Made by a program: the position numbers and the translations under genes. A stretch of DNA of 64,000 nucleotides from the NCBI GenBank assembly GCA_944384105.1, contig CALWSC010000064.1, positions 1 to 64,000 of the forward strand, in the 5' to 3' direction. Every line of letters begins with the position of its first letter. Within the stretch, counting starts at the first letter, position 1. The notes beneath the pieces were generated by a model. That model made no database searches, had not been told where the DNA came from, and saw only the letters and a list, made by a program, of their open reading frames with translations. Below, piece by piece: positions 53,625-63,464 of this stretch. This DNA comes from an uncultured Lachnospiraceae bacterium. GTDB taxonomy: Bacteria > Bacillota > Clostridia > Lachnospirales > Lachnospiraceae.

Positions 53625-54566
53625 TTATCTTTGTCCCTTGTCGTAGGGGATACCTTCTGCTTTTGGTGCTTTTGAATTTCTTGAAAACAGAGCAAGCACC
53701 ACAAGAGAAATAATATACGGAAGCATGTTGTAAACAGCGCTTGGTATGTTGAGCATTTCCAGAATATCGAATCCGGAGTATACATTGGACAGAGCGCGGA
53801 ATAATCCGAACAGAAGTGCTGCCAGACCGATCAGTTTCGGTTCCCACTGTCCAAAAATCATAACTGCCAGGGCAAGGAAACCAAATCCTGCCACACCGTT
53901 TTCAAACTTCCACTCACTGACACCGGCTGTGATATAAACGATTCCTCCAATGCCTCCGAAAAGTCCTGAAATCATAACGCCGGCATAACGCATCTTATAG
54001 ACATTAATTCCAACGGAATCTGCTGCCTGGGGATGCTCACCGCACGCCCGAAGTCTGAGTCCGAATCTCGTCTTGTAAAGTACAATGTGTGCTGCAATCA
54101 GTAAAACAACTGCCAGAATCATAAACCAGCTGACTTCAAAGTTTCCGATTTTAAATGCTGAGAATGCTTTTCTCTGCTCGATATACTGAATCGAGGAAGA
54201 AACATTATTTACATTTTCACCCATATTGATGGCTTTGACAAATACGGTTGCAGCCGCTGTGCCAAGCAGATTCATAGCTGTTCCGACCAGTGTCTGGTCT
54301 GCCTTAAAATTGATGGCTGATACAGCGAGTAAGAGCGAATATAAAACTCCAAAGATCACGCTTCCGATAATTACTGCCAGTATCATCAGCGCTGCAGGCA
54401 GATTTCCCATGTATTTCATTACCAGCGCTCCGCCGAGAGCTCCGATAACCATCGTTCCTTCCAACCCCAGGTTAATCACACCGCTTCGTTCAGAAAAGCA
54501 TCCGCCAAGGGCCACAAGCATCAATACCGATGCATAGATCAATGTATATTGTAATAAGAGTGCCAT
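53625..54566 (-). CDS. Nucleoside ABC importer permease (NupQ-like)
   Basis: Inner-membrane permease of the BPD_transp_2 family, 313 residues, eight or more helices. Typical segments: CFSERSGVINLGLEGTMVIG, the TLVGTAMNLLGTAAATVFVK stretch, and the LRACGEHPQAADSVGINVYK loop that contacts the ATPase. It pairs with the next permease upstream (18 bases away). It is the last of four transporter genes in the order lipoprotein, ATPase, permease, permease. Confidence 0.9.
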   Translation of the reverse strand: MALLLQYTLIYASVLMLVALGGCFSERSGVINLGLEGTMVIGALGGALVMKYMGNLPAALMILAVIIGSVIFGVLYSLLLAVSAINFKADQTLVGTAMNLLGTAAATVFVKAINMGENVNNVSSSIQYIEQRKAFSAFKIGNFEVSWFMILAVVLLIAAHIVLYKTRFGLRLRACGEHPQAADSVGINVYKMRYAGVMISGLFGGIGGIVYITAGVSEWKFENGVAGFGFLALAVMIFGQWEPKLIGLAALLFGLFRALSNVYSGFDILEMLNIPSAVYNMLPYIISLVVLALFSRNSKAPKAEGIPYDKGQR

Positions 54567-54583
54567 ATTTTCTTCCTCCTTCC

Positions 54584-55675
54584 TTATTTCTTTGCTTTTC
54601 TGTTCATGCAGTGCTTAAAGAATAATACGAAGCCGCAGAAGTAGATAATAATCGCTGAGATAAGATCAGAAATCTGAGCGCAGTATACCATCTTGTCCAC
54701 ATAGGAACCGCCGCTTGTAATGTGCTGGATAAAGAATGCGGAAAAGATACTTCCGATCGGGTTAAGTCCTCCGAGGAATGCTGCCGCAATTCCATTAAAT
54801 CCCATGGCTGGAACTGCAGTCTGAGCACAGGACCATTGTTCGATTCCGCTTAAATAAAGGAACGCTGCTCCAAGTCCTGAGAGGCATCCGGCAATTACCA
54901 TTGTAAGAATCATGTTGCTTTTTTCTTTCATACCTGCATATTTTGCAGCGTTTTTATTCAGTCCGGTTGCTTTTAATTCGTATCCGAGCTTTGTCTTGCT
55001 CATCAGAATCCACACAAGAATCGCGATGATGACAGCAAGCGGAATAGCTATTGTGACATAGCGATTGTCAGAAAACAGTTTATCCAGTCCGAGGCTCGGA
55101 ATCAGGCCATCCGGGCTGTTGGTTTTCAATGCCATTGTGTAGGTTGTGCTGGACTCCTTGACATTTGTCAGAAGCATGTTCACACTGTAAAGGCTGATCC
55201 AGTTCAGCATAATTCCTGCAATAACTTCATTCACATTCAAATAAGCTTTCAGGATACCTGCGATTCCTCCGAGAATTCCTCCGCCGATCATAGCTGCGAT
55301 CATGCAGATATACCAGGGCATATGGAAAGCAAGTGCAAGGTAAAGTGCCAGTCCTGCTCCCACTGCATACTGTCCGGAAGCTCCGATATTAAAGAGTCCT
55401 ACTTTATATGCGAACAGAATGGACAGCGTACACATCAGAAGCGGGGCTGTTTTTGCCAGAGTGCTTCCGAAATATTCCAGCGCTACTTCCGGTCTTGGGA
55501 AGTATAAAAAGTTTTTGAGGATCGATGTCATCGCATCCCAGGCCCCTGCAGGATTGATACATAAAAGTACAATATATCCGACAATCAGTCCGAGAGCAAT
55601 GCAGATCAGAGAGGCCACGACGGTCTGCACACCGTCAATCTGCAGGAACCGTTTCTTTTCATTTTTTGTATTCAT
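54584..55675 (-). CDS. Nucleoside ABC importer permease (NupP-like)
   Basis: Second permease of the importer, 363 residues. BPD_transp_2 features: AYKVGLFNIGASGQYAVGAG, NVNEVIAGIMLNWISLYSVN and LKATGLNKNAAKYAGMKEKS. About ten membrane helices are expected. It starts 3 bases after the ATPase gene ends, so the subunits are made together. Confidence 0.9.
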   Translation of the reverse strand: MNTKNEKKRFLQIDGVQTVVASLICIALGLIVGYIVLLCINPAGAWDAMTSILKNFLYFPRPEVALEYFGSTLAKTAPLLMCTLSILFAYKVGLFNIGASGQYAVGAGLALYLALAFHMPWYICMIAAMIGGGILGGIAGILKAYLNVNEVIAGIMLNWISLYSVNMLLTNVKESSTTYTMALKTNSPDGLIPSLGLDKLFSDNRYVTIAIPLAVIIAILVWILMSKTKLGYELKATGLNKNAAKYAGMKEKSNMILTMVIAGCLSGLGAAFLYLSGIEQWSCAQTAVPAMGFNGIAAAFLGGLNPIGSIFSAFFIQHITSGGSYVDKMVYCAQISDLISAIIIYFCGFVLFFKHCMNRKAKK

Positions 55676-55678
55676 ATC

Positions 55679-57205
55679 CTACACCTCCTGTTTCTTGGCA
55701 CCGGTCATATACAGACCAAGCTCTTCGACGGTCACTTCGTCAGGCTTGAATTCTCCAACCAGTCTTCCTTCGTACATAACCAGAATCCGATCCGGCACAT
55801 CCATTACTTCGTCCAGTTCCAGACTGACAAGAAGGACTGCCTTTCCTGCATCTCTCTGTTCAATCAGCTGTTTATGAATAAATTCAATCGCTCCGATATC
55901 TACACCTCTGGTCGGCTGAACCGCGATCAGAAGATCCGGATCTTTGTCAATTTCTCTTGCAATGATTGCTTTCTGCTGATTTCCTCCAGACATGGACCGC
56001 ACGATCGTCGAAGATCCCTGTCCGGAACGGATATCATATTCTTCAATGAGTCTGTCCGAGTATTCCCGGATTTCTTTTCTCTTGAGCAGCCCGAACTTGT
56101 TGGTAAACTGCGGTTTAAAATATTTCTGAAGCACCATGTTGTCTTCCAGCGAATAGTCCAGAACCAGTCCGTGTTTATGCCGGTCTTCCGGTATATGACT
56201 CATACCCATTGTGGAACGCTGCCGAACCGAAGCTTTTGTGATATCTTTTCCATTCATTTGAATCTGTCCGCTCTTTAACGGTTCCAGTCCTGTCAGACCA
56301 TATACAAGCTCTGTCTGGCCGTTTCCGTCGATTCCCGTCACACAGACTATTTCTCCCTTTCGCACCTGGAACGACATATCCTGCACAGCATCTTTCTTGT
56401 TCTGTCCTGTCACTGTCATATTTTTTACATCCAGTACAACCGCTCCCGGTTTTGCAGGCTCTTTTTCCACTTTAAATGATACGTTTCTTCCTACCATCAT
56501 GGCGGAAAGTTTTTCAGGAGTTGTATCTTTTGTTTCTACTGTTCCGACATATTTTCCTTTTCTTAAGACCGTACAGCGGTCGGAAACTTCCATGATCTCG
56601 TTAAGTTTGTGAGATATGAAAAGAATGCTCTTTCCCTCTCTTGCAAGCCCTTTCATGATCTGCATCAGTTCATCAATCTCCTGAACGGTCAGCACTGCGG
56701 TCGGTTCATCAAAAATCAGAATTTCATTATCCCTGTACAGCATTTTCAAGATTTCCGTTCTCTGCTGCATTCCGACTGTAATATTTTCAACGATGGCATC
56801 GGGATCAATCTGAAGGTGATATCGCTCTGACAGCTCCATTACTTTCTTTCTTGCTTCCTCTTTTTTCAGAAAACCTCCCTGAACGGGCTCTGCGCCCAGA
56901 ATGATATTGTCCAATACAGAAAAGCACTCAACCAGCTTAAAATGCTGATGTACCATTCCGATTCCCAGCGCATTCGCGTCATTCGGGTTCTTAATATCTA
57001 CCTTTTTTCCATCTTTATGGATTTCTCCCTCTTCCGGCTGATACAGTCCGAACAGAACGCTCATCAGAGTGGATTTTCCTGCGCCGTTTTCTCCCAGGAG
57101 CGCATGAATCTCACCTTTTTTCAGCTGAAGGGTAATATTGTCGTTTGCTATAATACCAGGAAATCTCTTTGTAATATTGAGCATTTCAACTGCATATTCT
57201 CCCAT
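55679..57205 (-). CDS. Nucleoside ABC importer ATPase, duplicated domain (NupO-like)
   Basis: A 508-residue protein with two ATP-binding cassettes. The first has Walker A LLGENGAGKSTLMSVLFGLY, a Q loop near MVHQHFKLVECFSV and Walker B EILIFDEPTAVLT. The second has a degenerate Walker A (GIDGNGQTELV), the signature SGGNQQKAIIAREID and DLLIAVQPTRGVDIGAIEFI, where the catalytic Glu is not conserved. This is the pattern of BMP-type nucleoside and ribose importers. It lies between the binding protein and the permeases. Confidence 0.94.
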   Translation of the reverse strand: MGEYAVEMLNITKRFPGIIANDNITLQLKKGEIHALLGENGAGKSTLMSVLFGLYQPEEGEIHKDGKKVDIKNPNDANALGIGMVHQHFKLVECFSVLDNIILGAEPVQGGFLKKEEARKKVMELSERYHLQIDPDAIVENITVGMQQRTEILKMLYRDNEILIFDEPTAVLTVQEIDELMQIMKGLAREGKSILFISHKLNEIMEVSDRCTVLRKGKYVGTVETKDTTPEKLSAMMVGRNVSFKVEKEPAKPGAVVLDVKNMTVTGQNKKDAVQDMSFQVRKGEIVCVTGIDGNGQTELVYGLTGLEPLKSGQIQMNGKDITKASVRQRSTMGMSHIPEDRHKHGLVLDYSLEDNMVLQKYFKPQFTNKFGLLKRKEIREYSDRLIEEYDIRSGQGSSTIVRSMSGGNQQKAIIAREIDKDPDLLIAVQPTRGVDIGAIEFIHKQLIEQRDAGKAVLLVSLELDEVMDVPDRILVMYEGRLVGEFKPDEVTVEELGLYMTGAKKQEV

Positions 57206-57232
57206 GTTTACCTCCTCCTTCCGGCAGTGCTT

Positions 57233-58420
57233 TTACATGATGGATCCTTGTCTTTCGTCCACCTTGACATCAACTTCCGGCATCTTATCTATGGAATTAT
57301 CAATCTTGATTTGTCCGTCATAGATCTTTTCTACAAGTTCGTGATAATCCTCTACAGTAAATTCATCATTCCATTGCGTCGTATCTTCCGGAAGTCCGAC
57401 ATAGTTGACTGTCATGTCTGTTCCCGAAATCAGTCCGAGATTTTCAATCTTTCCTACATGCTCTTCCCATGTATCATCTACGATGATGGAATTCAGCATT
57501 GCTTTTACGGTTGCTCCCAGGCCTTTCATTGCTGATGTCACTGTCATTCCTTCTCCGTACGCATCGATAATCGGCGACTGATCACTGTCAACACCTATCA
57601 TCTTTCCGCCTACCTTTGAAGCAGCCTCTGCCGCAGAGGTAAAGATTCCTCCTCCACATGCAAATACGATTTCTGTCCCCTGGCTGTACCACGTATCCAT
57701 AGCAGCTGTAATTTCTGTCGATCCGTAGAACTGACCGCCATACGCATACTCAACCTCTACCTGATCTGTAATGCCAAGCTCCTTTGCCGCGTCATTGATT
57801 CCCTGAACATAACCGAATCCGTAGCGCATAACCGCCGGTACTGCCTGACCTCCAAGGAATCCGAGTTTCCGGTATCCGAGTCTTACTGCCGTATATCCTG
57901 CCATATAACCCGGTATCTCTTCCTGGTAAACCGCACAATACGTATTCTTGGTGTTGTAATAGTCAGAGGCTTCATAAGCATCGGGATCGTCATAATATTT
58001 GTTTCCTACCGCAGCTGCGATAATATCTCCTGCAGTCATGTCAAGCGCGATAAATTTGACGTCCGGATATTTATATGTAACCTCTACCAGTGCAGGTGCA
58101 AAAATATATCCAGGCATTACAATAATATTATAGCCTTCCGCTACAGCCACATCGATCATGGCAATACGGGCATAATCTGTATCACCGTCCGGTTTTTTGT
58201 AAGTGAAATCAATATTATTTTCCGTACAATATTCAAGACATGCTTCGTATGTTGTCTGGTTAAAAGACTGGTCCGTAATATCACCGCTGTCAGTAATCAT
58301 GGCCACACGATACTCCGAGCTGCCGCTGGCCTGGCTTGATTTCGACGGCCCGCATCCGACAACAGCGAGCGCCATACAGATAACAAGAAGCAAAGCGGTA
58401 AATCGTTTGATTCTTTTCAT
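57233..58420 (-). CDS. BMP-family nucleoside-binding lipoprotein (NupN/BmpA-like)
   Basis: Extracellular binding protein of the importer, 395 residues. Signal peptide and lipobox: FTALLLVICMALAVVGCGPS (Cys about residue 23). The BMP/PnrA domain is clear (VAMITDSGDITDQSFNQTTY, KLGFLGGQAVPAVMRYGFGY, EIVFACGGGIFTSAAEAASK, GVDSDQSPI). This family binds purine and other nucleosides, matching the operon. AAAGGAG precedes the ATG. Confidence 0.93.
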   Translation of the reverse strand: MKRIKRFTALLLVICMALAVVGCGPSKSSQASGSSEYRVAMITDSGDITDQSFNQTTYEACLEYCTENNIDFTYKKPDGDTDYARIAMIDVAVAEGYNIIVMPGYIFAPALVEVTYKYPDVKFIALDMTAGDIIAAAVGNKYYDDPDAYEASDYYNTKNTYCAVYQEEIPGYMAGYTAVRLGYRKLGFLGGQAVPAVMRYGFGYVQGINDAAKELGITDQVEVEYAYGGQFYGSTEITAAMDTWYSQGTEIVFACGGGIFTSAAEAASKVGGKMIGVDSDQSPIIDAYGEGMTVTSAMKGLGATVKAMLNSIIVDDTWEEHVGKIENLGLISGTDMTVNYVGLPEDTTQWNDEFTVEDYHELVEKIYDGQIKIDNSIDKMPEVDVKVDERQGSIM

Positions 58421-58447
58421 GTCTCTTTTCTCCTTTCAGAATGACAG

Positions 58448-59638
58448 TTATTTCAGGCTGGAAAGCAATGAAGTTCCAATCGTCCCTTCCGGCATAGCCA
58501 GGCCGAAATTATCAACAATGGTTGCCCCGATCACTGCAAATGTATCCTGCTCCGGCAGCATTCCATTTCCCCCCATGGATTTGGAATATGCAAGGAACGG
58601 TACCTTTTCCCTTGTATGATCGGTTCCCGTGTAAGTCGGGTCATTTCCGTGATCTGCCGTGATAATCAGAAGATCATCCTCTCTCAGTTTTTCCAGCAGC
58701 ACGGCAAGTTTTTCATCAAACATTTCCAGCTCGCGGGCATAGCCTTCAGGATTTCTTCGATGTCCCCATTTCGCATCGAAATCAACCAGATTGACAAAGC
58801 AAAGTCCGTGGAAATCTTTATCCGCAAGTTCAATTGTCTGCTCCATTCCGTGAACGGAAGATTTGGATTTGTGTGCTTCCGTAATACCCTCACCGTCATA
58901 GATATCATTGATTTTTCCGACAGAAATCACATCCAGTCCACTGTCTTTTAACACATTCAGCGCTGTATCCATCGGAGGTTTCAGCGCATAATCGTGACGG
59001 TTGCTCGTACGTTCAAACTCACCGGCCTTTTTCCCAACATAAGGTCTTGCAATGACTCTTCCGACTCTCCATTCTTCTTTCATGGTCAGCTCTCTGGCGA
59101 TTTCGCAGCAGCGATATAATTCGTCCAGTCCGAATGTCTCCTCATTGCCGCAGATCTGAAGCACTGAGTCTGCGGAAGTATATACGATCATATGTCCGGT
59201 AGCTATTTCTTCCTCACCAAGCTCGTCAATGATTTCTGTTCCGCTTGCACTTTTATTTCCGATAATCTTATGACCTGTTCTGCGCTCCAGCTCTTCAATC
59301 AGCTCTTTCGGAAAACCGTGTTCCGTAAATGTTTTAAACGGCTTCTTTGTCTCAATTCCCATAATCTCCCAGTGTCCGGTCATGGTATCTTTGCCGTTGC
59401 TTCTCTCACACAGTACTGCCTGATATCCCAGCGGATTCTCTATCGCCGGAACCTGACGAAGTTTCGTCAGATTTGCAATTCCCAGTTTCTGGAGTGTTGG
59501 TATGCAAAATTGTTCTACTGACTCTGAGATATGAGCCAGTGTATTGACACCCTTATCTCCAAACTTTTCTCCGTCCGGCATAACACCGATTCCAAGCGAA
59601 TCTATTACGATTACAAATACTCGTTTTTGCTGCTTCAT
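58448..59638 (-). CDS. deoB: Phosphopentomutase
   Basis: Interconverts (deoxy)ribose 1-phosphate and 5-phosphate, linking the phosphorylases to DeoC and the pentose pathway. Alkaline-phosphatase-like metal motifs: [20 protein letters not shown], the catalytic Thr region [53 protein letters not shown] and [20 protein letters not shown]. Normal length at 396 residues. Confidence 0.96.
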   Translation of the reverse strand: MKQQKRVFVIVIDSLGIGVMPDGEKFGDKGVNTLAHISESVEQFCIPTLQKLGIANLTKLRQVPAIENPLGYQAVLCERSNGKDTMTGHWEIMGIETKKPFKTFTEHGFPKELIEELERRTGHKIIGNKSASGTEIIDELGEEEIATGHMIVYTSADSVLQICGNEETFGLDELYRCCEIARELTMKEEWRVGRVIARPYVGKKAGEFERTSNRHDYALKPPMDTALNVLKDSGLDVISVGKINDIYDGEGITEAHKSKSSVHGMEQTIELADKDFHGLCFVNLVDFDAKWGHRRNPEGYARELEMFDEKLAVLLEKLREDDLLIITADHGNDPTYTGTDHTREKVPFLAYSKSMGGNGMLPEQDTFAVIGATIVDNFGLAMPEGTIGTSLLSSLK

Positions 59639-59645
59639 TCTTTTC

Positions 59646-60074
59646 CTACCTTTCTTTCAGATTGCCCGGACCGAAGCCCTGCGGCATCAGATCTTTCAGC
59701 GTGTAAATCTGATAGTCCTCTTTTCCCTTTGCCAGGATAATCTGGAATTCGTCCGGCTGGCAGAATTCCATCATCACCTGTCTGCAGACTCCGCAAGGAG
59801 GAGCAAAGTCTTCCAATACTCCATCTTTTCCTCCCACAACACAGATGGCATCAAATTCCCGGACTCCTTCGCTGACTGCTTTAAATATTGCCGTTCTTTC
59901 CGCACAGTTCGTAGGTGTATATGCCGCATTTTCTATATTGCACCCTGTGTAAATCGTTCCGTTTTTAGCCAGAAGAGCAGCTCCTACTTTAAAATGAGAA
60001 TACGGTGTATAGGAAAAAGCAAGCTGTGCAATCGCGGTTTCAATCAGTGTCTGTATCTGCTTTGTGTCTGTCAT
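59646..60074 (-). CDS. cdd: Cytidine deaminase
   Basis: Converts cytidine and deoxycytidine to (deoxy)uridine. The zinc site is complete: [20 protein letters not shown] (Cys and catalytic Glu) and [13 protein letters not shown] (two Cys). It is the small tetrameric form of 142 residues with [20 protein letters not shown]. It feeds uridine to the phosphorylase encoded 14 bases upstream. Confidence 0.95.
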   Translation of the reverse strand: MTDTKQIQTLIETAIAQLAFSYTPYSHFKVGAALLAKNGTIYTGCNIENAAYTPTNCAERTAIFKAVSEGVREFDAICVVGGKDGVLEDFAPPCGVCRQVMMEFCQPDEFQIILAKGKEDYQIYTLKDLMPQGFGPGNLKER

Positions 60075-60088
60075 TGATATCTTCCCCC

Positions 60089-60871
60089 TTATTTTCCGGC
60101 TTTCTTATCCGCTTCGATCAGATTTCGAATCGCACCTACCGCTACCCGGATTGCCATATCCGTATCATGTACCACCGGATTTTCCAGTCCTTCCTTTTCC
60201 CGTTCCTGATTTGCCAGAACAAGGAAGCAGGAACCTGCACGAACATGTAAATGGCTCGCCACAACGAAGAGCGCTGCTGATTCCATCTCGGAAGCCAGGC
60301 ATCCCAGGCGCTTCCATGCTTCCCATTTATTCATGAGTTCATAGCTGACCGGCATCCTCTCCGGTGAATGCTGACCGTAAAAAGAATCTTTGCACTGTAC
60401 TACCCCTACATGATATGGACTTTTCAGCTCTTCGGCTGACTGCATCAGCGCGTTGATCACCTGAATGTCTGCTACTGCCGGAAATTCGATCGGCGCATAT
60501 TCTTTACTCGTTCCTTCCATCCGGATCGCTCCGTTTGCAATTACAACATCGCCGCTTTTCACATTCAGCTGCATTCCTCCGCACGTTCCGATTCTTACAA
60601 ACGTATCAGCACCGGCATTCACAAGTTCTTCCATAGCTATGGATGCAGACGGTCCTCCGATTCCGGTAGATGTCACGCTTACTTTTACTCCATCCAGATA
60701 TCCGGTATATGTTACATATTCCCGGCTGTCAGCCACCAGTACTGCATTGTCAAAATATTTTGCAATTTTCTCACATCTCTTCGGATCACCCGGAAGAATT
60801 ACGTAGCGTCCCACGTCTCCCTCTCCAACTTGAATATGATACTGTTTTCTTGCGTCCTCTGAATAATTCAT
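60089..60871 (-). CDS. udp: Uridine phosphorylase
   Basis: Hexameric-type nucleoside phosphorylase cleaving uridine to uracil and ribose 1-phosphate. Motifs: [20 protein letters not shown], the [20 protein letters not shown] stretch, [30 protein letters not shown] and [17 protein letters not shown]. The ATG at 60871 follows GGAGG by 7 bases and gives 260 residues, the usual length. It is the first gene of the nucleoside operon. Confidence 0.92.
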   Translation of the reverse strand: MNYSEDARKQYHIQVGEGDVGRYVILPGDPKRCEKIAKYFDNAVLVADSREYVTYTGYLDGVKVSVTSTGIGGPSASIAMEELVNAGADTFVRIGTCGGMQLNVKSGDVVIANGAIRMEGTSKEYAPIEFPAVADIQVINALMQSAEELKSPYHVGVVQCKDSFYGQHSPERMPVSYELMNKWEAWKRLGCLASEMESAALFVVASHLHVRAGSCFLVLANQEREKEGLENPVVHDTDMAIRVAVGAIRNLIEADKKAGK

Positions 60872-60972
60872 CTTCAAACCTCCATTTCTTTTTATTTGCA
60901 TGTGATCGTGTGCCTGCCGCTTTTTATACTTGAAAACGGTCTGTGTTCCCTGTTTTTGCTTTATCTACTTGC

Positions 60973-61013
60973 ATATTACCCGTATTTTCCCACTAAAAAA
61001 AGGACTCAAGTCC
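60973..61013 (-). promoter_or_regulatory. Promoter and Crp-type dyad of the nucleoside operon
   Basis: On the minus strand TAATAT (60978-60973) serves as -10; the -35 position is only TTTTTT. A perfect palindrome GGACTCAAGTCC (61002-61013), flanked by A/T runs, is centred 35 bases before the end of the -10, that is near -41.5 from the likely start. This is the standard place for class II activation by Crp/Fnr proteins, and one is encoded in the operon. The rest of the gap (61014-61190) shows no further gene. Confidence 0.6.
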
Positions 61014-61193
61014 CTTTTTGTATATTTACGTGACTTTGCACAATTTCACAATATAGTTTTTGGCTATTATCACCATGCTTATTCATATATTTTTCTCAAA
61101 AATCCGGCTTTTACTATATTATTTCAGCTTGCTTCCCAGTAATCACCACAATGCAGACGAAAATTTACACTTCTCGGCGGTATCCTGATATAT

Positions 61194-61241
61194 AAAAAGA
61201 TCTCAGCGCTCAGGCTTTCTTTTGCCTGACGATGAGATCTC
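61194..61241 (-). terminator. Terminator of the FUSC gene
   Basis: AGATCTCA...CAGGC and GCCTG...TGAGATCT form a two-part stem (about 61199-61240); on the minus strand it runs into TTTTTATA. It separates the FUSC gene from the nucleoside operon promoter. Confidence 0.8.
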
Positions 61242-61262
61242 CATATATGCGTTTCTGATTAT

Positions 61263-63140
61263 CTATTTTCTGTTTATAACACATGCCATACGATACATTT
61301 CGGACATATTTTTTGCATATCTTGTCAGCAGATATGACAATTCCGGCTCTCCGGAAACAGTACGCTGATATCCTGCATCATAGGCATCCGAATCACTTTT
61401 CCAGCTCTGTTTCAGCCGGAGATATCGGCTCACCTGCTCAAGAACATACTGCGATAAAATGACATAATTCTCCAACGTCTTTTCTGCTGCAGCTCCTCTT
61501 TTCTTTATATTGACCAGAAAAAGTATTTGCTCCATTTCCGCAACCATACGCCATGATATTCCGAGAAATTTCTGATAGATCGGGCTGTTCGCCGGCTTAT
61601 TTTTATCTATGTATTCCTGCATCTGTCCGTGGATCATATGATACTCAATCTGTGCATCACAGATTATCCCGTAATTGAGTTCTGTATTTAAAGATTGTCC
61701 GAGAAGCCGAAGATATACATAGTGTATATGAAAAATCTGCTGGACATTATAGCGGAACTGCTGCCCCATACTTGTAGGGAAAAAGAAACGATTGATTACA
61801 AGCACACATACAACTGCGGCAGCCACATACAGAATTCGAAGCGTGATCGCTGCAACCTCTCCCATCGCCAGTGTTGCCATAGATAAACTAAAGCAGGTCA
61901 CAAAAACAGCGTGCGGTGTTGTTCCCGGTGTGGCTGTATACATACAGGCCGACATTAGTACAGCCAGAATCAGATGTCCTGTATATCCCGGAAGAAACGG
62001 ATAAAGAATAGCCACAACAACACATCCTGCAACAGTTCCCATAAATCGCGTTTTCAGTCTGTTTCTGCTGTCCTCATACATCGGACGCAAAAGAAGAAAC
62101 GCATTCAGCGGCAGCCAGTATACATGATTTTTTTTGCTGATCATTGCATAGGTAAATGTCAGCACAAGAACAATACTCATACGCATAGCAAAACGGAATT
62201 CAAAAGAATCCAGTTTCAAAGCAGCATGTAATCTCCCAACCCCTCTCCGATGATGAGGCATCTTCCAACCGGAAGTATCGTGTCCTTCTTCGTATTGTTT
62301 TAATGTGTCCAGAATTATAAGAAACGGCCTGATAAAATTCTGCATGGCCGTATATATTTCTGTGTCATGTGCCTCTCCTGTTATTAATAATTCTTTTCCC
62401 TCAGAATATAATTCTTTTCTGGTTTCTTGTTTCCAAAAATCACTTGTTCCTGCCTTTTTCAGATAGCAGACACAGTTTCTGATATATTCCTTCTCACCAA
62501 TTCTGATTTCCTGCTTCTCTGACCACTTCATCTTTTGCCCGCTTCCGATAAAGTAAGCCACTCTCTGGAAAGTCAATGCAAAAATATAGCTTACTTTTCC
62601 TTCCATATTGACAATCTCCCTGTCTCCGTGACGCATAAATGCATCTTGATACAGAGCCTGAGATAACTGATAAAGAGACCGTTCTGTTTCCGGAACTTTT
62701 CCATCATCCAGAAATGACTCCAGCCACTGTGCACAGGCAAGAAGTCCCTTTCTTTCCTGGGCATATTTCGGAACAACAGGATGCATCCTGCGATAAATAA
62801 TTGTTACCGCAAAAAAACAGCCCAGCGCATACAAAAAAGCAGCTGTCTGAAAAACAAACCCTCTGAAATCCAGAGGCATTAACTGAAGGAATACAAAAGT
62901 CATTAATTCTGAGAAATACGCTAATTTATTAAACTGATTTGTAGTAAAGAAAATCAAACCGAATGGTATAATAAAATTAAGAATAATCCGCAATGGCAGA
63001 TTCAGTGTTGCAAGATAGGCCATACAGCAAAGAATGCATTGAAGCAGCACTACCCTGATCAGTCTGCTCCATGACTGTTTCTTTTTATAATTAACTTTAA
63101 ATAATACAGTAGCAATGGTGACAGCCATAATGCTTTTCAT
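61263..63140 (-). CDS. FUSC-family membrane protein (main frame, true start out of frame)
   Basis: A 625-residue inner-membrane protein of the fusaric-acid-resistance/YccS type, with two membrane bundles: residues about 1-115 (LIRVVLLQCILCCMAYLATL, IILNFIIPFGLIFF) and about 330-460 (SIVLVLTFTYAMISKKNHVY, GTVAGCVVVAILYPFLPGYT). The central HVYWLPLNAFLLLRPMYEDS is the FUSC hallmark. It probably exports toxic aromatics or similar compounds. The ATG at 63140 has no ribosome site. The sequence before it continues open as membrane helix (TVIKFFGMKS), and the real start seems to be 63267, one base out of frame. Confidence 0.75.
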   Translation of the reverse strand: MKSIMAVTIATVLFKVNYKKKQSWSRLIRVVLLQCILCCMAYLATLNLPLRIILNFIIPFGLIFFTTNQFNKLAYFSELMTFVFLQLMPLDFRGFVFQTAAFLYALGCFFAVTIIYRRMHPVVPKYAQERKGLLACAQWLESFLDDGKVPETERSLYQLSQALYQDAFMRHGDREIVNMEGKVSYIFALTFQRVAYFIGSGQKMKWSEKQEIRIGEKEYIRNCVCYLKKAGTSDFWKQETRKELYSEGKELLITGEAHDTEIYTAMQNFIRPFLIILDTLKQYEEGHDTSGWKMPHHRRGVGRLHAALKLDSFEFRFAMRMSIVLVLTFTYAMISKKNHVYWLPLNAFLLLRPMYEDSRNRLKTRFMGTVAGCVVVAILYPFLPGYTGHLILAVLMSACMYTATPGTTPHAVFVTCFSLSMATLAMGEVAAITLRILYVAAAVVCVLVINRFFFPTSMGQQFRYNVQQIFHIHYVYLRLLGQSLNTELNYGIICDAQIEYHMIHGQMQEYIDKNKPANSPIYQKFLGISWRMVAEMEQILFLVNIKKRGAAAEKTLENYVILSQYVLEQVSRYLRLKQSWKSDSDAYDAGYQRTVSGEPELSYLLTRYAKNMSEMYRMACVINRK

Positions 63141-63267
63141 TCCGAAGAATTTTATAACTGTGAAAAATAAAAAAAGAAAAAAAAGAAATTACAGGTAAAG
63201 CCGACAGAAATTTTTTCCATGTATTTTTTATCCAGCTGATCATATCCCTGTTTTTAACCTGAAACAT
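63097..63267 (-). pseudogene. Out-of-frame start segment of the FUSC gene
   Basis: ATG at 63267 follows AAGGAG by 9 bases and a consensus promoter. It opens with MFQVKNRDMISWIKNTWKKF then LSALPVISFF, like a FUSC N-terminus. The frame crosses runs of eight and seven A on the plus strand (63177-63184 and 63169-63175), then continues out of frame to a stop at 63097. Loss of one A joins it to the main FUSC frame. This could be a switching tract, a recent mutation or a base-count error. Confidence 0.6.
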
Positions 63268-63314
63268 AATAAACAACTCCTTCTCTCTGAAGAAACGCCG
63301 CGCGCTTACAGGAA

Positions 63315-63343
63315 ATTATATCATAAGCGCAGGTTGGTATCAA
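63315..63343 (-). promoter_or_regulatory. Promoter of the FUSC gene
   Basis: On the minus strand TTGATA (63343-63338), 17 bases, TATAAT (63320-63315), close to consensus; about 45 bases before the ATG at 63267. Next to it, 63372-63401 holds an imperfect palindrome (GGAAA...TTTCC with an inner CCTGAAAACAGG) that could be an operator. Confidence 0.65.
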
Positions 63344-63416
63344 TGACCTCACATTCCGCAATCCGAAAGGTGGGAAATCAACCTGAAAACAGGCTGTTTC
63401 CACACTCTCGGAATTG

Positions 63417-63425
63417 TGGTAAAAT
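63417..63425 (+). promoter_or_regulatory. Extended -10 of the cytidine-deaminase-like gene
   Basis: TGGTAAAAT with TAAAAT at 63420-63425; the -35 candidate TTTCCA is at 63397-63402. It lies about 40 bases before the start codon. Confidence 0.45.
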
Positions 63426-63464
63426 GGAAAAAATGATGAAACGAAAGTTATAGGAGAAATTATC

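Noticed and set aside
61002..61013. GGACTCAAGTCC next to an A/T run as a terminator
   Set aside because: The dyad leaves only two bases for a loop, which cannot form an RNA hairpin of that stem length; a protein-binding dyad fits better.
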